A stretch of 64,000 nucleotides of DNA, from positions 39,707 to 103,706 of the forward strand of contig SUTX01000003.1 of the NCBI GenBank assembly GCA_015152465.1, written 5' to 3'. Of the stretch, positions 1 through 7,972 are shown one piece after another (positions within the stretch are counted from its first letter, which is position 1; each line of letters begins with the position of its first letter). Origin of the DNA: Cyanobacteria bacterium SIG31 (lineage in GTDB: Bacteria; Cyanobacteriota; Vampirovibrionia; Gastranaerophilales; Gastranaerophilaceae). The notes below the pieces were generated by a model, which was not told the DNA's origin, searched no databases, and saw nothing but the letters and a program-made list of their open reading frames with translations. Position numbers and translations under genes: made by a program.

Positions 1-210
1 ACCGAAATCTCTGCTAATGCTCTTGAACTTTTTCAAAGAGATTGTGACATCAACAAGTTTAACAAAATTGCAATGAGTGATTTAAACGACTTCTCTCATT
101 TAGACAGAATGAATGAACTCTTTGCAGAGGGTGTTGTTGATGTTTTTGAAGATGATGTATTGTCAAATTTGGTAAATAACTCTAAATTATGGGAAGATTT
201 AGAGCTGTAA
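1..210 (+). CDS. C-terminal fragment of an unidentified protein (5' end outside window)
   Basis: Reading frame 1 is open from the first base to a TAA at 208-210 and gives 69 residues. The fragment is acidic and mostly helical in character, and its last residues are LWEDLEL. It ends 7 bases before the TPR gene at 218, so the two are probably co-transcribed. I recognise no domain in the visible part. It could be the tail of a regulatory or scaffold protein, but nothing here decides that. Confidence 0.6.
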   Translation, partial: TEISANALELFQRDCDINKFNKIAMSDLNDFSHLDRMNELFAEGVVDVFEDDVLSNLVNNSKLWEDLEL

Positions 211-217
211 GTAGGAT

Positions 218-1402
218 ATGTTAAATACTGATTACTATATTCAGGATAACTCGGATATTGAAGAGACTAAGCTTGAAGCAGCAAAAGGTTTGTATCGTGT
301 AGGGAATTATGCTGGTGCGCTCAAGTTATATCTTGATATGGTTAATATTAGCTATTCTTATAAACTCTATTATGAGATAGGACGATGCTATTACAAACTT
401 GGAGATATAGGCAACGCCGAATCTCATTTTGCACGTTCAATAGCCTTAGAAAGCAATAAAAATCCATCATATATTTTTATGGGTAATATTCACTTCAAAA
501 AACAAGATATCGATAAAGCTATAGAATATTGGGTAACTGCATACTCATATAAACCTGATGATGAATCTGTTTGCCTCAATCTTGCAACATCTTATTTTTC
601 AAAAAACATGAAATTACAATCTTTGTTTTTCTACGAGAGATATCTTAAATATGCAAAAGATAAAACAACTTCTTATTATCAAGAAATCAAAAAAAGCATA
701 GAAGAGTTCACAAAAATGAGCAATGATTTTGCCCAAAAAGCACAAAGAGCATTAGATGCTAACGATATTGATACCGCAATACAAGCTCTTACATATGCTA
801 TTAATAATTATCCTCTAAATTTTGACTCTAATTTGCTTTTAGGCAAGCTTTATTACGAAAAAAATGATTATATGCACGCTTTAATATATTTCAAACAAGC
901 ATTTAGCCTAGATAACAAATCTCTAGATGTTCTTCAGAGATTATCATCTGTCATGATAAAACTTGGAGACTTTACCGGTGCATACTGCTGTTTTAAAAGA
1001 ATGTTACCTTTAGTGATGAACAACCAAAGAGAGTATCTAGAAATACTTAAAGCAATAAAACCTCTTGAAGAGAGCTTCGACAATCTTAGTTATCAAGGGC
1101 ATTTAGAATGGGCAGACAATTATTATAATGAGAACAATTATCACCTTGCTCTTTTTGAATATGAAAATTGTCTTATAGTAGATGGCAACCTAACAGGTAA
1201 ACTAAGCGAAAAAGTTCAGAAACTAAAATCTTTTATAAATCCTGAAGAAAGAATTATAAAAGCTTGTTTTGAAATTGGTGGTACGCATTATTCAAACAGA
1301 AATTACAGAGAATCAAATAAATATTTCACTAAAATAATGAATCTTTCTAAAACAGATTCTTCTGACTACAGATTCGCAAAATCACGGATTATTAATGTTT
1401 AA
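218..1402 (+). CDS. Tetratricopeptide-repeat protein
   Basis: The 394-residue product is built largely of TPR-like helical pairs, for example segments with the pattern YKLYYEIGRCYYKLGDIGNA and LLLGKLYYEKNDYMHALIYF. No signal peptide or membrane segment is visible, so it is probably a cytoplasmic scaffold or adaptor. The ATG at 218 follows the upstream stop by 7 bases and has a weak GGA-type ribosome site. The 3' end overlaps the next gene by 8 bases, which suggests translational coupling with the Cys-cluster protein. TPR folds bind many partners, so the partner cannot be named from sequence. Confidence 0.8.
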   Translation: MLNTDYYIQDNSDIEETKLEAAKGLYRVGNYAGALKLYLDMVNISYSYKLYYEIGRCYYKLGDIGNAESHFARSIALESNKNPSYIFMGNIHFKKQDIDKAIEYWVTAYSYKPDDESVCLNLATSYFSKNMKLQSLFFYERYLKYAKDKTTSYYQEIKKSIEEFTKMSNDFAQKAQRALDANDIDTAIQALTYAINNYPLNFDSNLLLGKLYYEKNDYMHALIYFKQAFSLDNKSLDVLQRLSSVMIKLGDFTGAYCCFKRMLPLVMNNQREYLEILKAIKPLEESFDNLSYQGHLEWADNYYNENNYHLALFEYENCLIVDGNLTGKLSEKVQKLKSFINPEERIIKACFEIGGTHYSNRNYRESNKYFTKIMNLSKTDSSDYRFAKSRIINV

Positions 1403-1805
1403 GAAACTAAAAAAACTTTTTTATCTCCATATTTTAAGACGAAAGTATTATCGCATAGGTAGCTGTAATGCTTGCGGAAGATGTTGTCAAAAAATTTATG
1501 TTAAACACAAAGGAGTAATACAAACAGAAGAAGAGTTTAAACGTCTACAAAGATTACACCCATTTTATACATATTTAAAAATAATCGATAAAGACGAAAC
1601 TGGGCTAGTATTTGAATGCACAAATCTAGATAAAGAGACAATGAAGTGCAAAATTCACAAGTCTCGACCAGGAATTTGTCGTAGATATCCACAAGAAGAA
1701 CTTTTCTTAATGGGCGGAACACTCGCAGAACATTGCGGATATAAAATGGTTCCAATTGAAAGTTTTGAAGAAGTATTCCAAAAAGTTTCTAAAAAAGCGA
1801 AATAA
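1395..1805 (+). CDS. YkgJ-type cysteine-cluster protein
   Basis: The 136-residue product has the cysteine pattern of the YkgJ family: CNACGRCC at residues 24-31, then single cysteines near 75, 85 and 95 in the context CKIHKSRPGICRRYP. That family is annotated as a zinc- or iron-chelating domain, but the biochemical role is not settled. The first 20 residues are basic (KKLKKLFYLHILRRKYYR) and might contact membrane or nucleic acid. It overlaps the TPR gene by 8 bases and ends just before a bidirectional terminator, so it closes this operon. Confidence 0.8.
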   Translation: MFKKLKKLFYLHILRRKYYRIGSCNACGRCCQKIYVKHKGVIQTEEEFKRLQRLHPFYTYLKIIDKDETGLVFECTNLDKETMKCKIHKSRPGICRRYPQEELFLMGGTLAEHCGYKMVPIESFEEVFQKVSKKAK

Positions 1806-1840
1806 ATATACCTATATAAAAATAGAAAAAATTAAAACAA

Positions 1841-1870
1841 AAAAGGGTTTGAAAATTCAAACCCTTTTTT
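1841..1870. terminator. Bidirectional rho-independent terminator
   Basis: The inverted repeat AAAAGGGTTTGAA / TTCAAACCCTTTTTT has A and T runs on its two sides. It lies between the convergent YkgJ-like gene and the prepilin-like gene, so it can stop transcription from both. Confidence 0.85.
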
Positions 1871-1891
1871 GTTATAAATCTAAAAAACTGA

Positions 1892-2593
1892 TTAGTTATT
1901 ATATGCCCATCTTGCAGCTTCACCGAACGGTTCAACTACATTACCTCTTAATTGTACTTGGAATTGGTCTTTTATAACTCTATTTGCTTTATCACAAGTT
2001 GCTTCAGTTTCTGTAGATCCAATGTCATCAACTTCGTCTATAGCACCAAGAGATTCAGCCATACAGTTAGATAAAACGTTTGGACCTTTCGCACCATTTG
2101 TGTCAACAACAATAGTTATACCTAGAGGAAGTCCGTCACTTTGCTTAAGGCTATTATCACTATTAGCAACTATACCTGAAGGGAAAATCACAGCTGTTCC
2201 ATCTTTGAAACGGACAGTAGTATCCCAATCACCATTGTCGCCACCACCAACTTCTATATTATAAGAATCTTCACCCATATTCTTATAATCTATTTGTGTA
2301 CGAGCTTGTAAAATAGCTAAGAATGACAAGCTGTTTTCATTCTCTTCACTTATTTCATTACCTTTTAATTGGTCAATTGTAGCCTCATGTTTCATAGATG
2401 CAAAGTCAAAACCATCAATAGCTTGATGCATTTGGACAGCTTCAGTTAATGTATTAATAGCTTTTTTCAAACCTGTTTTTGCTTGTTGCTCTTGTGTATT
2501 GGTCATTAATGCAGGTAATGTCATAGTCGCAACTACACCAATGATTGCTAAAGTAATCAAAACTTCTGCAAGGGTGAAACCATTCTTTTTCAT
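1892..2593 (-). CDS. Type IV pilin / type II secretion pseudopilin-like protein
   Basis: The N-terminus is a classic class III signal: a basic MKKNG, then FTLAEVLITLAIIGVVA, with predicted prepilin-peptidase cleavage between G5 and F6 and Glu at position +5 of the mature chain. The hydrophobic helix is followed by a soluble domain to residue 233 with two late cysteines (NCMAES and ATCDKA) that could form a disulfide. The product would sit in the inner membrane and assemble into a pilus or pseudopilus. No pilus assembly genes are adjacent. The ATG at 2593 has an AAAGGA site and a strong upstream promoter. Confidence 0.88.
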   Translation of the reverse strand: MKKNGFTLAEVLITLAIIGVVATMTLPALMTNTQEQQAKTGLKKAINTLTEAVQMHQAIDGFDFASMKHEATIDQLKGNEISEENENSLSFLAILQARTQIDYKNMGEDSYNIEVGGGDNGDWDTTVRFKDGTAVIFPSGIVANSDNSLKQSDGLPLGITIVVDTNGAKGPNVLSNCMAESLGAIDEVDDIGSTETEATCDKANRVIKDQFQVQLRGNVVEPFGEAARWAYNN

Positions 2594-2641
2594 TACAAAA
2601 TTCCTTTCTCTTCTAGATATTTAAACAAAAAATCTATCTCT

Positions 2642-2670
2642 ATTATAGCCTATGTCTCAGGTCGAGTCAA
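2642..2670 (-). promoter_or_regulatory. Sigma-70-type promoter of the prepilin-like gene
   Basis: Reading the minus strand, TTGACT (2670-2665) and TATAAT (2647-2642) are separated by exactly 17 bases. Transcription would start about 40 bases upstream of the prepilin start codon. Confidence 0.75.
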
Positions 2671-2732
2671 GTAGAATATTGCAAATATTTATGGTTTTTT
2701 TTATTTATAAATTCGGTTTTAATATAAAAAAC

Positions 2733-2851
2733 ATTGATAGATTCCGGATTAGTCTTGGATTATTCGGGTTCTCACGGGAGTAACGTCCCGCTCGAACTTA
2801 CGGGCTAGGCTTTGCCGTCGCCCTACCGAAAATCCGCAAGTCCGGAATGAC
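2733..2851. repeat. Dispersed palindromic intergenic repeat with internal GC-rich insert
   Basis: The ends ATTGATAGATTCCG and CGGAATGAC match the ends of the compact 32-base palindrome at 40796-40827, but here about 90 bases separate the arms. The insert is more GC-rich than its surroundings and holds its own hairpin (CGGGA at 2775-2779 with TCCCG at 2786-2790). The stretch 2594-3006 contains no gene; this repeat and the next one fill much of it. Confidence 0.65.
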
Positions 2852-2857
2852 GAATAT

Positions 2858-2995
2858 CGTCACTCTGAGTTTTTTTGCTTCACTTACAAACTTGTAATAA
2901 CACTACAAACTTAATTCATTTACCCCAACGAAGAGTCTCTATAAAATAGAAAGTTTTAGGGATTCTTCGATTCTGACCCTCAGAATGACAAAATA
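2858..2995. repeat. Second dispersed intergenic repeat (CACTCTGAG / CAGAATGACA type)
   Basis: CGTCACTCTGAGTTTTTTTG near 2858-2877 recurs as GTCATTCTGAGTTTTTTGC downstream of the flagellin at about 42990. The partner arm GATTCTTCGATTCTGACC..CAGAATGACA lies at 2961-2990. The two arms could pair across the roughly 100 bases between them. No coding potential was seen. Confidence 0.5.
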
Positions 2996-3006
2996 TCCTC
3001 ACTCTA

Positions 3007-3471
3007 TCATGCCAGAGCTTCAAAAGATTTGTTCTTTTTATTAATCAAACTTATTGTTGCTTGCGCATTTAAGAAATTTAAAGCACCCATAAAAGAAGAT
3101 TTATTAGTCAATTCACTCCTCGCATCAATCATTGCTGTTTGAACTTGAGCAGCATTAATTGTTGCTTGAGATTCTTTTGCAGTACTGTTTATCTGAGTTT
3201 TAATTTCATTTCTTCTTTGAGCAAAACCAATCTCATCTTCTTGAGAAATTTCTTCTTTCTTTTCCAACTCTTTTATTTGCGAGAAAGGATTCTTATTCGC
3301 AACGAAAGAATTTCTAGCCAAGTCCATGACATCATTTTGCATAGAAGTTGTATAATTATCATTCACTTCGTGATTAAAAGACTCTGCACGTTCTCTGGCA
3401 CGCTTAAAAATCATTTCTTTAAGCGCTTCGGCCTCACTTGTTGAAACTATGTAGTTATGCAAATTTGTCAT
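3007..3471 (-). CDS. Unrecognised 154-residue helical protein
   Basis: I do not recognise this protein. It is predicted to be soluble and highly helical, rich in Glu, Lys, Ala and Asn, with a charged central segment (QIKELEKKEEISQEDEIG) and an Ala/Thr/Gln-rich segment near residues 100-125. It has no signal peptide or membrane helix and no cysteine. The ATG at 3471 is preceded by an AGAGGAG ribosome site, which supports real translation. It stands alone on the minus strand between a repeat-filled spacer and the leader of the sigma-factor operon, so context gives no function. Confidence 0.65.
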   Translation of the reverse strand: MTNLHNYIVSTSEAEALKEMIFKRARERAESFNHEVNDNYTTSMQNDVMDLARNSFVANKNPFSQIKELEKKEEISQEDEIGFAQRRNEIKTQINSTAKESQATINAAQVQTAMIDARSELTNKSSFMGALNFLNAQATISLINKKNKSFEALA

Positions 3472-3669
3472 GCCAGCTCCTCTATATTATTATAAAAACC
3501 TTTTTGTTAAGAAAATTGACAAATTTATATATATTTATTATATATTTGTTACATAAGTTTACATTTTTTATGTATTAAAGCATGCCAGATTTTTTTGTTA
3601 ATTTGACTGAATTACAGCTTAATAATAAAAAATTCAAAGCAGATTTTTATTAATATTTTATACGATTAT

Positions 3670-3698
3670 TTGTATTTTTAGTTTTTCTATTGTATAAT
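3670..3698 (+). promoter_or_regulatory. Promoter of the sigma/anti-sigma operon
   Basis: TTGTAT (3670-3675) and TATAAT (3693-3698) are 17 bases apart. The predicted start near 3705 leaves an untranslated leader of about 165 bases before the sigma-factor gene. Confidence 0.6.
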
Positions 3699-3704
3699 GA
3701 GATT

Positions 3705-3860
3705 GCTATTTATATTTCGGCTAGTGTAAAATCTTAACAGGAAGGATTAACCGACCTGTTTTCTTTTGCCCCTAAATAAGTTTTAGTAGGATTTTTAATA
3801 AAATTTACACCAATAGAAGTGCCCAGTCATAGGATATTTTTATCCTAAATTTTGAAGTAA
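3705..3860 (+). promoter_or_regulatory. Foldable 5' leader of the sigma/anti-sigma operon (candidate cis-regulatory RNA)
   Basis: Several nested inverted repeats can be seen. GTGTAAA (3724-3730) pairs with TTTACAC (3804-3810) and encloses AACAGG (3736-3741) with CCTGTT (3755-3760), as well as CTAAA with TTTAG (3772-3786). A separate 7-bp hairpin, TAGGATA / TATCCTA with a TTTT loop, lies at 3830-3847, just before the weak ribosome site. I could not match it to a known riboswitch class. Confidence 0.4.
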
Positions 3861-3869
3861 AAATACACT

Positions 3870-4436
3870 ATGACAAAAAATACCTATAAAAAAGGCGAAA
3901 TACAACAGCTTGTATCTCTTGCCCAAAATGGTGATATCAAGGCTCTTGAAGAATTAATACGAAAAGTCCAGAAAGAAATATACGCTATCTTTTCTCATTT
4001 ATGTGAAAGAAAAGAGGATGTTTCTGACTTGACACAAGAAGCCTTAACCAAAATGGCAAAATCTTTAAGTCAGCTTAAAGACACAAAAAAGTTTAAGTCT
4101 TGGCTTAATCAAATTATCACAAATTTATTTTATGATTACACCAGACAAAAGCAAGATAAATTTATTGATATAGATGAAGATAAGCTTCACCAAATAAAAG
4201 ACAAGCTTGGATGTGAACCTGGCGAGAAATGTCTTTTTACAGAAATTGAGAAGCTCATAAAAGCAGCACTATTAAGCTTGCCAAAAGACTTAAGAGTAAC
4301 AATTGTGCTTAGAGAATTTGAGGGACTTAGCTACGAAGACATAGCTAAAATAACAAATACCGCTTTGGGAACAGTTAAATCAAGAATTGCCAGAGCAAGA
4401 ATTAAGCTACAACAAGAACTAAAGGATTTTATTTAA
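3870..4436 (+). CDS. ECF-type RNA polymerase sigma factor
   Basis: The 188-residue product has the two-domain layout of extracytoplasmic-function sigma factors. Region 2 spans roughly residues 20-95 (with EDVSDLTQEALTKMAKSL and a core-binding, -10-recognition helix pair). Region 4 spans roughly 130-185 (LPKDLRVTIVLREFEGLSYE, then the helix-turn-helix IAKITNTALGTVKSRIARAR). It would redirect RNA polymerase to a stress or envelope regulon. The cognate anti-sigma gene starts 10 bases downstream, which is the normal arrangement. The ribosome site before ATG 3870 is weak, so the upstream RNA leader may control translation. Confidence 0.9.
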   Translation: MTKNTYKKGEIQQLVSLAQNGDIKALEELIRKVQKEIYAIFSHLCERKEDVSDLTQEALTKMAKSLSQLKDTKKFKSWLNQIITNLFYDYTRQKQDKFIDIDEDKLHQIKDKLGCEPGEKCLFTEIEKLIKAALLSLPKDLRVTIVLREFEGLSYEDIAKITNTALGTVKSRIARARIKLQQELKDFI

Positions 4437-4446
4437 GGAGAAAACA

Positions 4447-4992
4447 ATGAAACTAACTTGTGCACAAATGGATGTTCTTATTTCTTTTTACATAGATGGA
4501 GATTTAAGCTCTGCTCTAAAAAAGCAGGTGGAAGAACATATTAAAAATTGCCCAACTTGCAAAGCAAAATTTGAGATAATACATTCAATGTTAAAAGATT
4601 TAAAAGAGAACTTAGAGCTTGAAGAACTTACACCGTCACAAACCAATAAAACAACATCTCAACAATATAGAATTTTTAAAAACAATCTTTCAGCATACAT
4701 AGACAATGAACTTTCAAATGAAGAAAGTTTAAAAATAAAAAAATTTACTATTAATAACAAAAAAGCCAGAAAAGAGTTAGAAGACAGCTACAATATTAGA
4801 AGACTAATGAACGAATCTTTTTCCAAAACAAAAAACGATGCAAAAAAAGATTTTTCAAAAAATGTTTTAAGACAACTTGAGCTAGAAGAGGAAGCAACAC
4901 TTGGGTTCCATCCCGTAATCAAGTTGATTATTGCATTCACCCTAACTGTACTAATACTAACAACTTTTGTATTAATCTCTCTTAATGTATAA
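4447..4992 (+). CDS. Membrane anti-sigma factor with zinc-finger domain
   Basis: Residues 5-45 form a ZAS-type domain with the HxxxCxxC signature (H31, C35, C38; sequence EEHIKNCPTCK). A single membrane helix lies near residues 158-178, so the sigma-binding domain is cytoplasmic and the C-terminus barely crosses the membrane. Residues 81-118 look like a second copy of the same fold (YIDNELS echoes YIDGDLS) but lack the metal ligands. GGAG is well placed before ATG 4447. The gene ends 1 base from the convergent clpB stop, and no terminator is seen between them. Confidence 0.88.
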   Translation: MKLTCAQMDVLISFYIDGDLSSALKKQVEEHIKNCPTCKAKFEIIHSMLKDLKENLELEELTPSQTNKTTSQQYRIFKNNLSAYIDNELSNEESLKIKKFTINNKKARKELEDSYNIRRLMNESFSKTKNDAKKDFSKNVLRQLELEEEATLGFHPVIKLIIAFTLTVLILTTFVLISLNV

Positions 4993-4993
4993 A

Positions 4994-7588
4994 TTAGCTA
5001 AAACTAATTTCATCATCTTTGATATCTACTTTAATACAATCTCCATCAACAAATTTTTGAGCAAGAATTAGTTTTGAAAGAGGATTTTCTACGAGTTGTC
5101 TTATTACACGTTTTAATGGTCTTGCTCCGTAAATCGGATTAAACCCTCGTGTTGCAAGAAGCTCTTTAGCATCTTCTGTTATTTCAAGAGTCATATTATG
5201 TTCTTTTAAAAGAACCCTTAAATTTTCCATTTGGATATCAACAATTGCAGACAATTGTCCAAGTGTAAGTGCTTTAAAGAAAATAGTCTCATCAACCCTA
5301 TTTAAAAACTCAGGTTTAAACTTTTCTCTCATAACAGCGTTAACTTTTTCTTTTGTTTCATCAAAGTTTCCACCATTTAGAGATGCATTTAGAGATTCTT
5401 CCAATATGATATCTGAACCAATATTACTAGTCATAATAATAACCGTATTTTTAAAATCTACAACTCTACCTTTTGAATCAGTCAATCTACCATCATCAAA
5501 GATTTGTAGCATAATATTGAACACATCCGGATGTGCTTTTTCAATTTCATCAAAAAGTACAACTGAATATGGTTTTCGTCTTACTGCTTCAGTAAGTTGA
5601 CCTCCTTCTTCATAACCTACATATCCCGGAGGTGCACCAACAAGACGTGATACGTTATGTTTTTCCATGTATTCAGACATGTCTATTCTTACAATTGCAT
5701 CCTCATCATTGAATAAAAACTCTGCTAAAGTTTTTGCTAATTCAGTCTTACCAACACCTGTTGGACCTAAGAAGATAAACGTTCCGATCGGTCGTTTAGG
5801 GTCTTTTAAACCAGAACGAGCACGACGTATTGCATCAGACACCGTATCTACCGCCTCTTCTTGGCCGATTAAGCGTTTATGAAGAACATCTTCCATGCGT
5901 AAAAGCTTTTGCATTTCGGACTCAACAAGCTTATTTACAGGAATTCCCGTCCATTTGCTAACGATTTCAGCAATATCATCACCATCAATTTCTTCTTTAA
6001 GAAGTTGATTTTCTGATTTTTCTTTACCCTGTACAGCTTGAAGTTTTTTCTCAAGCTCCATAAGTTTTCCATATTTAAGTTCTGCTGCAAGCTGTAAATC
6101 AGTATTACGTTCAGCTTCTGCAATTTGGATTTTTATTTTATCAATTTGCTCTTTTATTCCAGCTTCACCCGAAATTGTATTTTTTTCTAATTCCCATTGA
6201 GTCTTTAATGTTGTAATTTTTTCATCAAGAGAATTGATTTCAGCTGTAAGTTTTTCAATTTTCGCCAAACATTCTGGTGAAGTTTCTTTTCTTAGAGCTT
6301 CTCGTTCCACTTCGAGTTGTATTTTCTGACGAAACATTGTATCGATTTCTTCTGGCATAGAATCAATTTCGATTCTTAATGCAGAAGCTGCTTCGTCAAT
6401 CAAATCAATAGCTTTATCTGGTAAAAACCTATCTGTAATATACCTATCAGAAAGCTTAGCAGCTTGAATTAATGCGCTATCAAGTATACGAATCCCATGA
6501 TGGACTTCGTATTTTTCTTTTAAACCACGAAGTATTGAAATAGTATCCTCAACACTTGGTTCATCAACCAAAACAGGTTGAAAACGTCTTTCTAATGCTG
6601 GATCTTTTTCAATGTACTTGCGATACTCATTAATAGTTGTAGCACCAATTGTTCTTAATTCACCTCTGGCAAGCATTGGTTTAAGCAAATTCCCTGCGTC
6701 CATAGAACCCTCTGTTGAGCCTGCCCCAACAACTGTGTGAAGCTCATCGATAAACATAACTATTTCGCCGTTTGACTCTTGAACTTCCTTAAGTACAGCT
6801 TTTAGTCTTTCTTCAAACTCACCCCGAAATTTCGCACCAGCAACTAACGCACCTAAATCAAGAGAAATTAAGGTTACATTTTTCAAGCTTTCTGGAACAT
6901 CTCCACGAATAATTCTTTGTGCAAGTCCCTCAACAATAGCAGTTTTACCGACGCCTGGCTCCCCAATAAGAACAGGGTTGTTTTTTGTTCTTCTATTTAG
7001 AACTTGGATTATTCGACGAACCTCTTCATCACGCCCAATAACAGGGTCTAATTTACCCTTTCTTGCACGTTCAGTTAAATCTGTAGAATATTTTTGTAGT
7101 GCTTTTAAATTTTCTTCTGCGTTTTTATTATCCACTTTTTTATTACCTCTAATTTTTTTCATTACATTTAAAACAGTATTAGAATTTACCCCTTGCAGTT
7201 TTAATAAATTTTGAATATTTACCCCTTCAAGCTTTGTCATAGCAAGAAGTATACATTCAATACCTACAAATTCATCTTTCAAACTTTCTGCTTCTTGGAA
7301 TGCAATCTCAAATAAAGAATTTGTTTCTCTTGAAAGAAAAACTTGTTGAGAACTACTTGGCCCTGAAATTGTAGGAAAAGATTTTATCTTCGCAACAACT
7401 TCGTTAATAAAATGTTGATTTAACAACTTAAGCTCTTGCAAATAGTCTTTTGCAATACCATTATCCTCAATCATAGCTAGGAGAATGTGTTCCGGTTGAA
7501 CTTCTGTATTTTTGTAATAATCTTTTTTTGCATTTGCTGCAAAAATAATTTCTTGTGAATAGTTAGTAAACTTTTCAAAATTTATCAT
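4994..7588 (-). CDS. clpB: ATP-dependent protein disaggregase ClpB
   Basis: The 864-residue Hsp100 chaperone extracts and refolds aggregated proteins together with DnaK. The layout is an N-terminal Clp repeat domain (about residues 1-150), a first AAA module with Walker A GEPGVGKT at 209-216, a long charged coiled-coil middle domain (about 400-530) and a second AAA module with Walker A GPTGVGKT near 605. The long middle domain favours ClpB over ClpC or ClpA. An in-frame ATG exists at 7630, but the ATG at 7588 has a GGAG site 8 bases upstream and gives the family's usual [12 protein letters not shown] start. A 23-bp palindrome lies about 90 bases upstream. Confidence 0.96.
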   Translation of the reverse strand: MINFEKFTNYSQEIIFAANAKKDYYKNTEVQPEHILLAMIEDNGIAKDYLQELKLLNQHFINEVVAKIKSFPTISGPSSSQQVFLSRETNSLFEIAFQEAESLKDEFVGIECILLAMTKLEGVNIQNLLKLQGVNSNTVLNVMKKIRGNKKVDNKNAEENLKALQKYSTDLTERARKGKLDPVIGRDEEVRRIIQVLNRRTKNNPVLIGEPGVGKTAIVEGLAQRIIRGDVPESLKNVTLISLDLGALVAGAKFRGEFEERLKAVLKEVQESNGEIVMFIDELHTVVGAGSTEGSMDAGNLLKPMLARGELRTIGATTINEYRKYIEKDPALERRFQPVLVDEPSVEDTISILRGLKEKYEVHHGIRILDSALIQAAKLSDRYITDRFLPDKAIDLIDEAASALRIEIDSMPEEIDTMFRQKIQLEVEREALRKETSPECLAKIEKLTAEINSLDEKITTLKTQWELEKNTISGEAGIKEQIDKIKIQIAEAERNTDLQLAAELKYGKLMELEKKLQAVQGKEKSENQLLKEEIDGDDIAEIVSKWTGIPVNKLVESEMQKLLRMEDVLHKRLIGQEEAVDTVSDAIRRARSGLKDPKRPIGTFIFLGPTGVGKTELAKTLAEFLFNDEDAIVRIDMSEYMEKHNVSRLVGAPPGYVGYEEGGQLTEAVRRKPYSVVLFDEIEKAHPDVFNIMLQIFDDGRLTDSKGRVVDFKNTVIIMTSNIGSDIILEESLNASLNGGNFDETKEKVNAVMREKFKPEFLNRVDETIFFKALTLGQLSAIVDIQMENLRVLLKEHNMTLEITEDAKELLATRGFNPIYGARPLKRVIRQLVENPLSKLILAQKFVDGDCIKVDIKDDEISFS

Positions 7589-7675
7589 AGTTAAAGCTCC
7601 GTATATTATCATTTTAATGATATTTTTCAAAAGTCAACGTTTTTTTAATGTTTATTTAATAATTTACTTGTCATC

Positions 7676-7698
7676 GAATAAAATATTATATTTTATTC
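7676..7698. promoter_or_regulatory. Perfect 23-bp AT-rich palindrome upstream of clpB
   Basis: GAATAAAATAT, a central T, and ATATTTTATTC form an uninterrupted palindrome. It sits about 90 bases before the clpB start. It is not the CIRCE (HrcA) or CtsR sequence, so if it is an operator the regulator is different. Confidence 0.35.
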
Positions 7699-7721
7699 AA
7701 GATATCTGTTTTTCTATTTAT

Positions 7722-7844
7722 GCCGTTATTAACGGCGTGCGTAGGCGGTTAATACCGCCGAAGCCAACAGCTTGAGCGTGTTTCTTTTTTCTTTTGGCAC
7801 TTTTCTTTTTTCTTGCATTCAAGAATAAGAAAAAAGAAAAGTGC
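7722..7844. repeat. Cluster of three perfect hairpins in the clpB / SLH-gene spacer
   Basis: The gene-free spacer 7589-7972 holds GCCGTTA-T-TAACGGC (7722-7736), GGCGGT-TAAT-ACCGCC (7744-7759) and a long stem with 18-base arms, GCACTTTTCTTTTTTCTT at 7797-7814 and its complement at 7827-7844. The first two are GC-rich islands in AT-rich DNA. The last could act as an extra terminator. No protein-coding signal was found. Confidence 0.6.
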
Positions 7845-7888
7845 ATAATAAAAAATAATAATAAAATTTATAAAATACAAAAAGAGGT

Positions 7889-7947
7889 CTTGTTTTTTTG
7901 TTTTTATTAACAAAAAAACAAGCCTCGCAAAAACTACTGCCGAGGCT
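7889..7947 (-). terminator. Terminator of the SLH-protein gene
   Basis: On the minus strand, AAGCCTCG and CGAGGCTT (7947-7940 and 7927-7920) form a stem followed directly by GTTTTTTTG. The T-run is itself part of a second stem (7889-7900 with 7911-7922). It lies 26 bases past the stop codon at 7973. Confidence 0.85.
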
Positions 7948-7972
7948 TGTTTTTACTGTAAACGATTCAAAA

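Noticed and set aside
3516..3544. Plus-strand promoter TTGACA-17-TATATA in the spacer upstream of the sigma gene
   Set aside because: The match is good, but the region is almost pure AT and the TTGTAT/TATAAT promoter at 3670-3698 is better placed; this one could be chance.
7603..7608. A -10-like TAATAT just upstream of clpB
   Set aside because: It lies only 1 base from the ribosome site, so a transcript from it would lack the Shine-Dalgarno sequence.
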